Assembly: GCA_001051155.2 (NCBI GenBank)
Contig: JYIP02000006.1
Location: forward strand, 3,472,001-3,536,000
Direction: 5' to 3'
Length of the DNA stretch: 64,000 nucleotides
From: Chrysoporthe austroafricana
Lineage: Eukaryota; Ascomycota; Sordariomycetes; Diaporthales; Cryphonectriaceae
Position numbers and translations under genes: made by a program. Under the pieces are notes generated by a model that was not told the DNA's origin, searched no databases, and worked only from the letters and a program-made list of their open reading frames with translations. Positions 10,770 through 20,332 of the stretch are shown piece by piece; within the stretch, counting starts at the first letter, position 1, and the number at the start of each line of letters is the position of its first letter.

Positions 10770-13636
10770 GATATGTCTGTGGTGCTCTTCCGCAGCTGAT
10801 GATGTGTCCGGATCTGCTGATGTGCACTGGCTTAAGGACCCCGACATGCTGCCTGCGAAGGTGCCCAGGTCAAGGATTCTAGTGTATAATTACGAGTCGA
10901 AATGGCATCAGGATAGCCCAAAGACGCGCCTTTCACTCTGTGGCGAAGAACTCGTACACAGCATACACAGATTTCGCGGCGGGGCTTCCAACCGTCCGAT
11001 CGTCCTCGTTGGCCACAGTCTGGGTGGCAATGTTATCGTAGATGTAAGCTAGCTGCGTATCCCCTGCTTTGCTTTCGGCTAATCTGCGGTGTTAAGGGCC
11101 TCCTGTACGCCGACGTCGAGGACGAATATAGGTACTTGCTAAAGGCAATTGTCGGCTTCCTGTTCCTGGGTACTCCTTTCCGGGGCACGAAGTTACAATT
11201 CCTCGCCGATTCCGTCGCACAGCTTATGCGACCGGCAGGCTCGCACCGCGGGATCATTAGGGATCTCGAATTCGATGGGCCCGTGCTACAGGACAAGTTA
11301 CATAGATTCTGCCGGCTGCGAAATAAGTTATCGACTCCCGTCTCTTGTTTTAGCGAACTGTACGAGACAGACTATGGGCGGCGTCTGGGGGTGGGTGGAG
11401 TGATAAAAGGAATGGTACGTGAGGAATGCTGAGCTGTCGAACCCGGACTTACATCCTTAGGTTGTGGAAGAGGCGTCCGCTTGCATCCCAGGCCTCGATA
11501 GACATGCTCTCCAGACAGACCATTTGAGCATGAACAAGTATGCCGACCCCGAAAACCGCTCTTTTCTAATAGTCTCGGACGAGATTTCTGCAATGTGCGC
11601 CAATGCCGAGGATATTATTCGACGTCGACAAGAACGTACGCATCTCTATCCCCTGATCTACATGCATCGCTAACTGTATCCATAGCAAATCCGATTATTA
11701 CCGATGGAGAACGTACGTCTTTCTCTCATATATTCTTCGAGCCTTGCTGACAGACTGCCAAGACGCCCTGAAACAGAAGTCCGAAGCCCAGAATTGTCTA
11801 CGTGACCTCTTCTTGACGGACCCGCTCGAGGACAGGATTTCATTGAAACGCAAGAAAGGAGGCCGCGCTAACGGCACCTGCGAGTGGATTTTCGGCACGG
11901 AAGAGCTCACCGCCTGGCTTGGTTCCGGACAGTCCGGACAGTCGGGGCTAGAAAGCCAGGTGAACCACGTCCTGTGGCTCTACGGGAACCCGGGTACAGG
12001 GAAGTCAACCATGACTATATTCCTGACCGAGGAGCTGGAGAACGTCTTCTCCGCGACGTATCAAAAAACGTTGGCATACTTTTTCTGCGACTCTAGCTTC
12101 GATACACGAAAGACGGCCACCTCCGTCGTCAGAGGGCTTCTCCTCCAACTCGTCCAGCAGCATCCGCATCTCCTTGAGTACCTCCTGCCAAAGTACAACG
12201 AGCGTGGAGCAGAACTATTCAAGTTGTTTGACGCTCTCTGGGCAATATTCATGGCTGCCGCAGCGGATCAGAACACGGGTCGGAAGTACTGCATTATTGA
12301 CGCGCTGGATGAATGCGATCGAGATTCACAAGCCATCCTACTGCAGCAGTTCCAAGAAACCTTTCAAAGCGGAAAGGCCATATCAGATATCCAGATCTTG
12401 GTTACCAGCCGACCGTACCCCGAGATACGCGAATACTTGGAAGGATTTATGAATAAGGACTTAGCTTCCTTCCCGGAGACCAAAGCGGATATCGATCGAT
12501 GCATCATGGGAAGAGTCGCAGACCTCGCGAAGAAGAAAAATTACAGCCCCAAGGTCAAAGGGCAAGTTAGCGATCTCCTGAGAAATAAAGCTGAAGGTAC
12601 TTTTCTCTGGGTTGGCTTGGCCTGCGAGGAGCTCAACAAAGTTCCTTCCAAGGATGCCGTTCAAGTCTTACGAACTCTGCCCAAAGGACTTCATTCGCTT
12701 TACAAGAAGCTGCTCGATACAGCCCTTGAACAGGAAGGGTCTGTAGCCGACGAAATCCGACGCATCCTGAGCTTTGTGGCCGTATCTCTGCAGCCGCTGA
12801 GCATATTAGAACTGTCTGAAGCTTGCGAACTCTACCTGAACGAAGAGGGCGTTGACACTCGGATCCAGTTTACACGCGACCAAATTGCGTCCTGCCGCCT
12901 TATGGTCATTATTCAGGATGAAAAGGTGCTCCTTCTGCACCAGTCCGTAAAAGACTATCTAGTTGGGGCTGGTAATGACTGTTTTATCAACGAGCTCGAG
13001 ACACATGCTTATCTTGCCTATCGCTGTATTGATCTCCTCGTCGAGCAGTTTCGTACCAGAAAACAACCACCTGTCCAATTCTCAGACTATGCGACTCTAA
13101 ATTGGACCGATCATGCGCGTATGGCACATTCGAAATTCAAGGTTGAGGATACACAAGCGGAGTTCTTTGAGGTTAATTCTCCCTGTCGAGAGCAATGGCT
13201 GGAGCAGCTATCACACCGTTTCGAACCCATTCCGAAGAAGTTCTCGATTTTACATATAGCTGCACGATGGGGGGTTCCTGCAATAGTTTCTTATATCTGT
13301 TGCTCGGATAATCAGGAACGCGGGGCGGGGAAGTCAGCTTATGTTATTGATACTGACTGTGTCGATATTTTCGGGAAAACGCCACTGGATGAAGCTGCTA
13401 GAATGGGAGATCTAGAAGTTATTCGTGAACTTCTGAACCGGGGAGCGCAGGTAACCTCAAACGTTATGCGGGCCGCTGCTAAGAATCTTTCCGAAGAAGT
13501 AATGGCACTTCTTCTCGACCGGCGGGGAGATCAGGTTATTATTACCGAAGAGGTAGTAAAAGCCGCTGCTAAGAGTCCTTTCGAAGAAGTAATGGCACTT
13601 CTTCTCGAACGGCGGAAACCAGGTTGCGGTTACTGA
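10768..13636 (+). CDS. NLR-type STAND protein: alpha/beta-hydrolase - NACHT - ankyrin (5'-truncated, 3'-frameshifted)
   Basis: Probable exons: from about 10768 to 11043, 11097-11414, 11461-about 11640, a tiny exon near 11686-11710, then about 11750-13636. The first exons encode the lipase-like effector domain with nucleophile elbow GHSLGG (about residues 84-89) and FLFLGTPFRGTK. The last exon has Walker A (GNPGTGKST), Walker B-like CIIDALDEC, sensor ILVTSRPYPE, a winged-helix-like region, then ankyrin-type repeats. In fungi such proteins act in non-self recognition and heterokaryon incompatibility. The usual N-terminal strand with the HGLGG oxyanion loop is missing: family-like sequence starts abruptly near 10823, next to the MFS gene. 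The final repeats (VMALLL(D/E)RR, period 90 bases) end in a 2-base deletion near 13615. It may be a decaying gene; the NACHT exon itself is open over 1.8 kb. Confidence 0.8.
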
Positions 13637-13640
13637 AGAG
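13472..13640 (+). repeat. Near-identical 90-base ankyrin repeat, two copies
   Basis: GCCGCTGCTAAGA begins at 13472 and again at 13562; the two units (30 residues, AAAK-x-x-EEVMALLL-x-RR) are almost identical in nucleotides. Compared with copy 1 (CGGCGGGGAGATCAGG), copy 2 (CGGCGGAAACCAGG) lacks two bases, which shifts the frame and ends the protein at GCGY. In the shifted frame the repeat continues (NQVAVTEEIRG) for about 20 residues. Confidence 0.8.
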
Positions 13641-13740
13641 ATAAGAGGGTTAGAATACTGGCTGGTATGCTTGGTTATATTTGTTAAATAAAATGCATTC
13701 GCAATAAAAATGTTCTATTAAGTTTACATTCGATAGGCAA

Positions 13741-14440
13741 ATTACTGGAGATAAATGGAAGAAATATTGCGTCGGGGATATGGAAGTTATAGATTACATA
13801 TGGACCCGGCTTGTGCTTCTTGGGGGAACGGTGCCTTACGAGCTTCAACCAGGTCCCGCGTCGTACCACAGACTTGGCAAGCACTGCCTCGAGTGAACGG
13901 CTCGGAACAAAGGGGTGCCAATCTCAGCGCTCTGCAAGGCTACATCAACCAAGAGCAGCCTGGAGATAGACATCATCGCTGCTAATCATCAACGCTAGCA
14001 CTAAGGTCCCTGGCTAGATGGCAGGATTGAATCGCCAGATAATATCGCAGAAGTAATTTCTCTATATCACCTTACTACAGCTAGCCTTACCTCCGAGGAC
14101 TTCGTTTCGGAAGCGACTGCAGTCTAGCCCCGGAGACGCCGGGTCGCATGAGAAACTATCTCAGGGCAACATAACGGCACCATCTATACACAATGTTAAT
14201 GCGCTGGTCGGTCGGCTAAGTAATCTGTTATTGGAAGCGGAGAGCAAGGATGCGCTGCTTGTGGAAAGGATTATTCAGGCAGATTGGAGGCTAGACTGGC
14301 TGGAGGCTTCGTCCGAGGATAGGCAGGTACCTGGTCGAGCTCAAGCAATTTGTGGAGGAGCGACTAGAAGAGGCGCCCGCAGAAATAAATCATTTCATTA
14401 AGGTGAGATGGAGGAGTATGTGGATAACGCTTTGGGGCTT
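13741..14440 (+). pseudogene. Degenerate coding remnants downstream of the NLR gene
   Basis: Short coding-like stretches appear in changing frames, separated by stops: VIDYIWTRLVLLGGTVPYEL followed after a shift by NGSEQRGANLSALQGYINQE (13780-13980), GPWLDGRIESPDNIAEVISL (about 14005-14120), and ALLVERIIQADWRLDWLEAS followed after one shift by YLVELKQFVEERLEEAPAEI (about 14240-14400). Their composition is that of protein rather than random translation, but I recognise no family. They may be the lost 3' part of the NLR gene or another inactivated gene. Confidence 0.45.
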
Positions 14441-14825
14441 TCGGAAATGATCTTTGGGAAAAATTAGAGGGTGGCATACCAAGAATGGTCTTCAATAATT
14501 AGCAAGGATATAATAATCCGAATCTGCCAAGGCTCAAGCTATCAAAGCTTGACACAATTTCCGCAACTCAATAATATTGCATTTATTCACCCTAGTAAAA
14601 GCCCGCCGAGAAGATTTCAACCTCTCCAGACCTAATTCGATATCGATACTGGCTTCACCCAGCCAAGTCTTTATAGCAAGGGCAAAATGGTCAGGCTCAG
14701 TAATGAATATATCAAGTTAGGTATGGCGGTATTGGAAGTAGTTGTGGCCCGATCGTAGAGACAATCACGATACAGCTAATTAGTCGGGACGAGCCTTTTG
14801 GGTCAAGAGGAACTGTCTGTCGTCC
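14441..14825. other. AT-rich spacer, no gene
   Basis: About 380 bases of AT-rich sequence between the remnants and the convergent WD40 pseudogene; stops in all frames. Confidence 0.5.
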
Positions 14826-16583
14826 TCACGGAGACGTCCTCACCCTCAGATTCAAACGGAACCTGGGTGTTTTGAAAACTTGAAGAACAGTACTTGCCCC
14901 GAGTAAGATCCTTATCTCCACCATGTGGTCCTGGACACGGCAGATTGTGCGGTCGGTCTCGCTGGGGCGGTACTCGGTGGGCAAGAAAATCAAGTCCTTG
15001 TTCTTGCAGGTGATCCACCCCCGGTTGTTGCTGATATATGGATACCAGTGCGATAGAGTACTTTGGATCAGCTGCGCCGTCGTTGGGCTCGCGGTAGAAA
15101 CCGATTCAGATGACGTCGCTGAGGAAGGAGGCGCGATTTGCCAGGCCCCTATCTCAGGAATCAAGACGTTCGCCGAGTTTTGGCCGAATTGGATTGTGCT
15201 GAAGAGTTGGAACTGCCCTTCTGGTTGCAATATCTGTTTACAAGCCTTCATTTCAAGGTTCCAGATTCTGACCACTCGGCTGACTTCGCAGGTCGCAACC
15301 CGCGTCTCGTCCTTGGTGAAGGCATGTCCACTGATGCTGTTTTCGGAGGCATTTTCAATGGCAATGTATAGCTCCTCTTGTTCTTCGTCGATGAGTGACA
15401 ATTCCTAGACTAGAATCCTATGTGGGATTACTATGGTGGTGGAAAAGGGCCCAAGGCCTATCAGTGCACGGACCGCTAGGTGGTCCGTGCACCAGAGGCC
15501 TGGGGCAGCCAGCCCCTTTTCGTTCGGACGGAACGACGGCCTTCCTTCCAGATAGATATACAACAAAAAAAAAAAGCAATACAACGACAGTGACCTTCAC
15601 GATCCCTACGTACGTACGTACAAGGCCCAGCCAACATCCTAAGATCGTCCCCACCTGACGCCAAGTAACCTCCCTTGAGGGAAAATGCGGCGCAACAAAC
15701 GTAGTCTTTGAGCTTTGTCGCCTTTGAAACATCTGTGCTTGATCTTGCCACCATTTTGGTCCTCAGCCTCGGCGGGCGGAAGTTGAGATATTCCCCACAT
15801 GCGGACATACCTATCGTCAGACGCTGACACCACGAGATTCCTGTCTGGGGATATCACGGCGCATCGAACCTAGTCTTCATGACGTTTGATCCGGTACTTC
15901 ATGGTCTGGCGACCCGTATCCCAGATGCCAACCATGCAATCTTTGGAAGTCGAGACCAGAGTGCTGTCGTCGCGAGGGAAGTCAAGGAACATTATTTTGT
16001 ACTCGTGGTCCATACAGGAGGCGAGAAATTGTTCTCTATTGCAATCCCATAAACAGATTTTGCCGCCGGAGGAGGCTGAAGCGAAGAATCTTCCATTCGG
16101 GGAGAAGGCCACAAAATTGATGTAGTGGAATGTCCTTTCCCCAACGATTGCTGTCCAGTCTGCCCTGCGTCATTCTGAGTAACGGCACCACCCTCCTGTC
16201 GCGTATCAATGTCCCAGACTCGTACTGTCGTATCAGCCGATAAGGATATTAGCTGTTGTCCATTGAGGGAGAAATATAGGGAAAATACTGTCCCATTGTG
16301 TCCGCGCAAGACCTTCTCGATTTCGTAAGACTTTTCGTTGGATCCATCCAACCGCCCCTTCCGGCCCCAGGTCCTGATTGCAGAGTCGGAAGATCTGGAT
16401 GCGAGACTCGAACCGTCGAATGAGAACGAAACACGTGATGTTATTCTCGTGTCCACGGAGAACGCACAGGGGATCAGCCATTGCGTCGCGCGCCTTGTCG
16501 CGCGTTTCCCGGGCCCATACCGTACCATCTCTGCAGCCAGAGGCTAAGGTGTGTGAGTCATCCGGGAAGGCGAGCTCGTCCAA
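14826..16583 (-). pseudogene. WD40 repeat array of an NLR-type protein (C-terminal part, multiple frameshifts)
   Basis: On the minus strand, consecutive WD40 units appear in different frames: AFPDDSHTLASGCRDGTVWA and LCVLRGHENNIT (from 16583), FSFDGSSLASRSSDSAIRTW and VLRGHNGTVFSLYFS, VAFSPNGRFFASASSGGKIC (about 16112), then VISPDRNLVVSASDDRYVRM with an intervening stop near 15870. The end (GWITCKNKDLIFLPTEYRPS, about 14980) is the terminal motif that closes many fungal NACHT-WD40 proteins. At least four frame changes or stops are needed to connect the units, and the stretch 15400-15640 is non-coding and contains a hairpin. No NACHT or effector domain precedes it at 16584-16986, so only the sensor half survives. 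Introns cannot easily explain this many breaks; I call it a pseudogene. Confidence 0.75.
15464..15492. repeat. Perfect 11-bp inverted repeat with 7-base loop
   Basis: GTGCACGGACC (15464-15474), loop GCTAGGT, GGTCCGTGCAC (15482-15492). It lies in the non-coding insertion that interrupts the WD40 pseudogene. AGGCCT-like bases also occur on both sides, giving a weak extension. A TACG tandem (CGTACGTACGTAC) lies about 110 bases further on. Confidence 0.8.
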
Positions 16584-16986
16584 ACTCTTATTACACTCGC
16601 AATATAGGCAGGCGATTCAGATTGAAGAACTGGATATATAAGATTGGAATATTTCCTACTGTCAGATAGATTTCCTAGCTACTCTTCAGTCATCAGTCTA
16701 AGTATCAGTTTCTTTACTGATAGCCCCAAAGGCGAATGAACTCTTGCACCCGTATACGACAGACAATACTTCGATACTGCCCTTGCCTAGCATAAACCTT
16801 TACGTACCAGGTACCTGTGCTACCGCAGTGCTTATTACAGGCATCCTTCCTTAATATACGAGTATTGCCATCAAAAATACTTATGTTATTTTCCTCATAG
16901 CTAAAGGGAAAGCTCTGCTCTAAGACTAATAGCAAACGAGCTTCATAAACATCGTAGCAGATAATATATGCGATAATAAACCTTTA
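16584..16986. other. Intergenic, no gene
   Basis: About 400 bases between the start of the WD40 remnants and the stop of the NTF2-like gene. No NACHT or other NLR module is seen, and all frames have frequent stops. Confidence 0.5.
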
Positions 16987-17507
16987 TCAGTTCTCACCAA
17001 GCTTACTCAGCATTTGCTCCAACACCTTGACACTCTCGAAGGTGTCGACAAACTCAATATACTGGGAGATCTGCTTCCCATCCTGCGTGAACTCTAGGTT
17101 GTAGATAACCTTATATGAAAATTAGCTTTAGGGGCCTCCAAGATTGGATAAAATTGGGATAATACTTCGACAGAGCTCTTGGATCCATCGGCCGTGTGTA
17201 CAGTCTTCTCGATCCATACGTTAGCCACGCGCTGGTGCGCATCGATCACGGTCCGCGTGACGTTCTGCACCACGTCTGACATAGTCTGCAACTCCATCTT
17301 CATCTGCGCCTCGTACTCCGCGTTCGTGATCTGGGCCTTGAAGAACTGCGGGTATTTATTGACGAACGAACGTGGTCGGTACATCTTAACGCAGTTCTCG
17401 GAAAGGACGGACGAGAGTAGAGAGACATCTTTCTCCCTGACCGCAGTCGTGTTGTTCTCGACGAAGGCCGTAATCGTCTCTTGTATAACTGCTCGGAGTT
17501 CATCCAT
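16987..17507 (-). CDS. NTF2/SnoaL-like fold protein (154 aa)
   Basis: Two exons: 17507-17166 and 17109-16987. The 56-base intron (GTATTA...ATAAG) restores the expected reading EVIYNLEFTQDGKQ after exon 1. The protein opens with a helix (MDELRAVIQETITAFVENNT), continues with aromatic- and charge-rich strands, and ends EFVDT-x-x-SVKVLEQMLSKL, the layout of short fungal SnoaL/NTF2-like alpha+beta barrels. Members bind small molecules or act as cyclases, isomerases or dehydratases, often next to secondary-metabolite genes, but no catalytic residue can be assigned here. The neighbours are an NLR remnant and a dioxygenase pseudogene. Length is normal for the family. No signal peptide is seen, so it is probably cytosolic. 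Confidence 0.75.
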
Positions 17508-18600
17508 CGCTGCTGTGTGTGAGTTTCCTGAGGAGTCGGCTTCGATGCATGGGATTTTTGGACATCCAAAATTGCAGAGCGGTCAATCGTTAGAGACTAA
17601 TTTATATATAGGTCTGAAGACGGGTAGGATAAATCAAGAACGCTTGGTCCAGCTCTCAATACTGGGTCGGCGGCCAATGGTTGCGTCGTTGGTGTTACAA
17701 AGCATCGCAAGAGCTGTCACATCATCCGACCAACCGCATATAGCTGGCAATCGCTCAAATGAAGCTAGATTCAGACCAAAAGTCGCGTTGGAGGCTGTGC
17801 TGTGCTGACATGCAGCTGCAAGACGATCCCGCTGGAGGATCCTTCAGGCCAACGGCTAGCGAGTGGGCTGATTGCGACATCTGCTGGCTCGATAAAACAC
17901 ACAAACTGGCGCGCTCCGGTGAGGTGAGTATAGTTCAACCCGAGCCGGTCTGAGGTTTCATGTTCCAGCACGAGGTACCTCTAGTCCTGCATCTCGACCA
18001 GCTGTGAAAAGAACTTACTCCTCCCACGTGCGGCGCCTATACAGATCTAAACAACAGTAACATATTCTTAAATCTCCATTTAAGTGAATACTACTGCATA
18101 AACACTGCTTGTAGTTTCATCGGTTTTATGCGTACAAGCACTTTGTGCAATGTAGATACTCTGGTCTGCCGCTGCAGTGAGATGATCCGCGTCAATAATG
18201 GTAGTGGCACAGCCAACAGTGGAATGCCCTCGCAGGTAATGTCACACACCATAAGTATTCTCCCGTTGCTCAGTTTTATATCGGACTCCGGATAGAGGAC
18301 AAATTATTCAAGCCCCCGTTGACCTAGCTCAGCAAAACTCCCAAGCGCAAGCACCTGAATTATTCATCATTTGTTTATTCAGTTCTTCATACGATTCTCG
18401 TACCGGCGCCGCCCGTAGGTCTATTCAGAACTTATTGCATATCTCAACCAAAGGATATTACTCCACATTTCCTTACTTTGTTATGTCGGCGCACGCTCAA
18501 GTCACTTTGCAGACGTACGAAGGTCTTGGCATCACCTTGATTGTCCTCGCTAGCGAGTTTGTCGCAACTCGGTGCTTGGTCTCTTATCATGGTTCTTAGC
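17508..18600. other. Intergenic, no gene supported
   Basis: About 1.1 kb. The open frame on + at 17179-17808 runs antisense through the NTF2-like exon and is a shadow. The rest is AT-rich with frequent stops. The first few hundred bases are the presumed promoter of the NTF2-like gene; the N-terminal part of the dioxygenase pseudogene may be hidden in 18480-18600 but cannot be read. Confidence 0.5.
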
Positions 18601-18604
18601 ATAG

Positions 18605-19433
18605 GCTGGGTCTGAGTGATTTTAATCTATGATGAATCATATCAAAAACCTTACCCGGACATCTGTCGCCAAACATATTGGTGCGCCAGCATATACGACC
18701 GACCATTGGGTTTTCCACTGTGGCTCTGGAGATGTCATCTCCTTGCTCTGCTTGAGCCCCGCGGCTGAAGGAGGTGCGAGCAAATTGGCAAGAAGCTGGA
18801 GAATCTACAACGAGCTTGCTGCAACGAGACCGGGTTTGATTCAGGTGCTGGCAGACGACTGGGTAGTTGATGGGTAATTGTTCCCGGCATTCGAGAGAAG
18901 AAAAAAAAGAAACACAATATGTTGTGCTGGAGACCGTAGGTTCGGTAATCCCGATAGGCCGTACACCGTCAGGCTGCTTCTCGGGCATTAGCACGCCACC
19001 GGGGATGCCCCAAAGTGCATCATAATACAATACGTTCGTCATGGGTTCACGGGGTACCAAGGCACCCCGAGAAGCGCCAGCATCCCTCCCATCAGCGAGG
19101 CCCAAGCTGAGGCCCTGGACGCGCTCCACTTCCTGTTAGAGAAGTACCGCATCAGCCTTAACTTTCAAAAAGGAGACGTACAGTACGTCAACAACTTGAG
19201 CACGCGCTCGGGACGGATTTGTTGATACCTCAGGCAAGGAGTAAGTTCCGCGCGGGCCGTCTTCGTCTTTCCAGTGCTGACTTGGAGGAAGGCGACACTT
19301 GCTTCGGCTGTGGATGAGAAATACCAAGCTGGCTTGCGAAACTCTAGCAGCACTTCAGCAACGCTAGGACGAACTGTATGGCAATGTCACAGAAGAGGAG
19401 CAGATTTTCAACCTTGAGCCGAAGATCCATTAA
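18605..19433 (+). pseudogene. TauD/TfdA-family dioxygenase (pseudogene)
   Basis: Readable segments follow family order: MMNHIKNLTRT, IGAPAYTTDHWVFHCGSGD, AAEGGASKLARSWRIYNELA, then after an intron (GTAATT...CGTAG, about 18874-18938) FGNPDRPYTVRLLLGH, IIQYVRHGFTGYQGTPRSAS, EALDALHFLLEKYRISLNFQ and KGDVQYVNNL, and after another intron RHLLRLWMRN and DELYGNVTEEEQIFNLEPKI. The family uses Fe(II) and 2-oxoglutarate. Inactivation is clear: an in-frame TAG at 18989-18991, a frameshift near 19195 at the usual NNLxxxHAR site, and TAG at 19365-19367 where the family has Trp. The iron-binding HxD motif reads HCG, so the Asp ligand is lost. The N-terminal third is missing or unreadable. Two of the stops are consistent with C:G to T:A changes as made by RIP. 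Confidence 0.8.
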
Positions 19434-20332
19434 GAGTCTCCGGGTCGAGAGTAGGACACAAGCCTGATGCTACGGGTCTATACTGGCATAGAGAAGGTCG
19501 GAGAAGATCTCAATAACATATTTTGAGACTTTCTTGGATACATTGACCTCTGGCTAAGGCCTGAGAAGACTTCGATATAAGGCCGAAGTCGTTTTACCTT
19601 AGCTCTATCGAGACGATCACATGACTAATCTACTCAAATATACCACACAAAAACCTACTTATGTAGCGGGCTATAGCCTACTTATCCTCTTCTCTCTCTA
19701 TGTTAGATCATAGCCATCAATTGACAACTTTATTATGATAGCCTTGACAGCCCTGGAGGTGTTGTGCCTGCTTTCCTGATCCGGTTAGGCCCCCAAGCCT
19801 GGCACCCTGCCACCCCTGCCCGCCCTCTAAACGTCGCGCCGGTCTGCTGCCAACAGCCAGCGAGCACACGACTCACCTCTCCTCCAAGTGAGCGAGGTAA
19901 TGCCACCCTTTCCACTTGGCTCTTGTGCTTCTCACGGCGGATGATGAGACTGACAAGGTGACACAGACAATCTCTTTTCAGAACTCGCAGGCCTGCAAAC
20001 CGCCTGCGAACCAACGAGAAGCCTGAGAGCAGCTCCACGCGTCGTGCGCATGCTCTGGGGACAGCTTTCCTTTTCGTGCACATCTCCGAGGCCGACATAC
20101 CTGCTCTTATCGCGGCGCCAAGGACTTTGAGATCAGTACGACGGAAGGGTATCGCGCGTCCGGACAGATGGGCAGCTCCTTCTGCTCACCTGCTGCGCGA
20201 GCGTGTTTGAGAGGACTTGGTGCCAGCCCCTGGGATTCTAATAGCGCTGCGGAGTACCGCCTCTGGGGGGTTCCCAGCGCTGCGTGCCCTCCGCAGCCGC
20301 CTTCTGCCTCCCCAATTTCTAGGCATACCGCC
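19434..20332. other. Intergenic / leader of the DUF3716 gene
   Basis: About 0.9 kb. The part near 19640-19740 is AT-rich; from about 19760 it becomes GC-rich and is the likely promoter and 5' leader of the next gene. An in-frame upstream ATG exists at 20168 (55 codons before the chosen start). Open frames on - (19733-20098) are not recognisable. Confidence 0.5.

Noticed and set aside
8934..19433. Secondary-metabolite gene cluster (transporter, SnoaL-like protein, dioxygenase)
   Set aside because: No backbone synthase (PKS, NRPS, terpene cyclase) is present, the dioxygenase is dead, and the NLR-type genes do not fit; clustering is more likely a decaying accessory region.
19733..20098. 121-codon minus-strand frame upstream of the DUF3716 gene
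   Set aside because: No domain or conserved features; lies in the GC-rich leader of the next gene.
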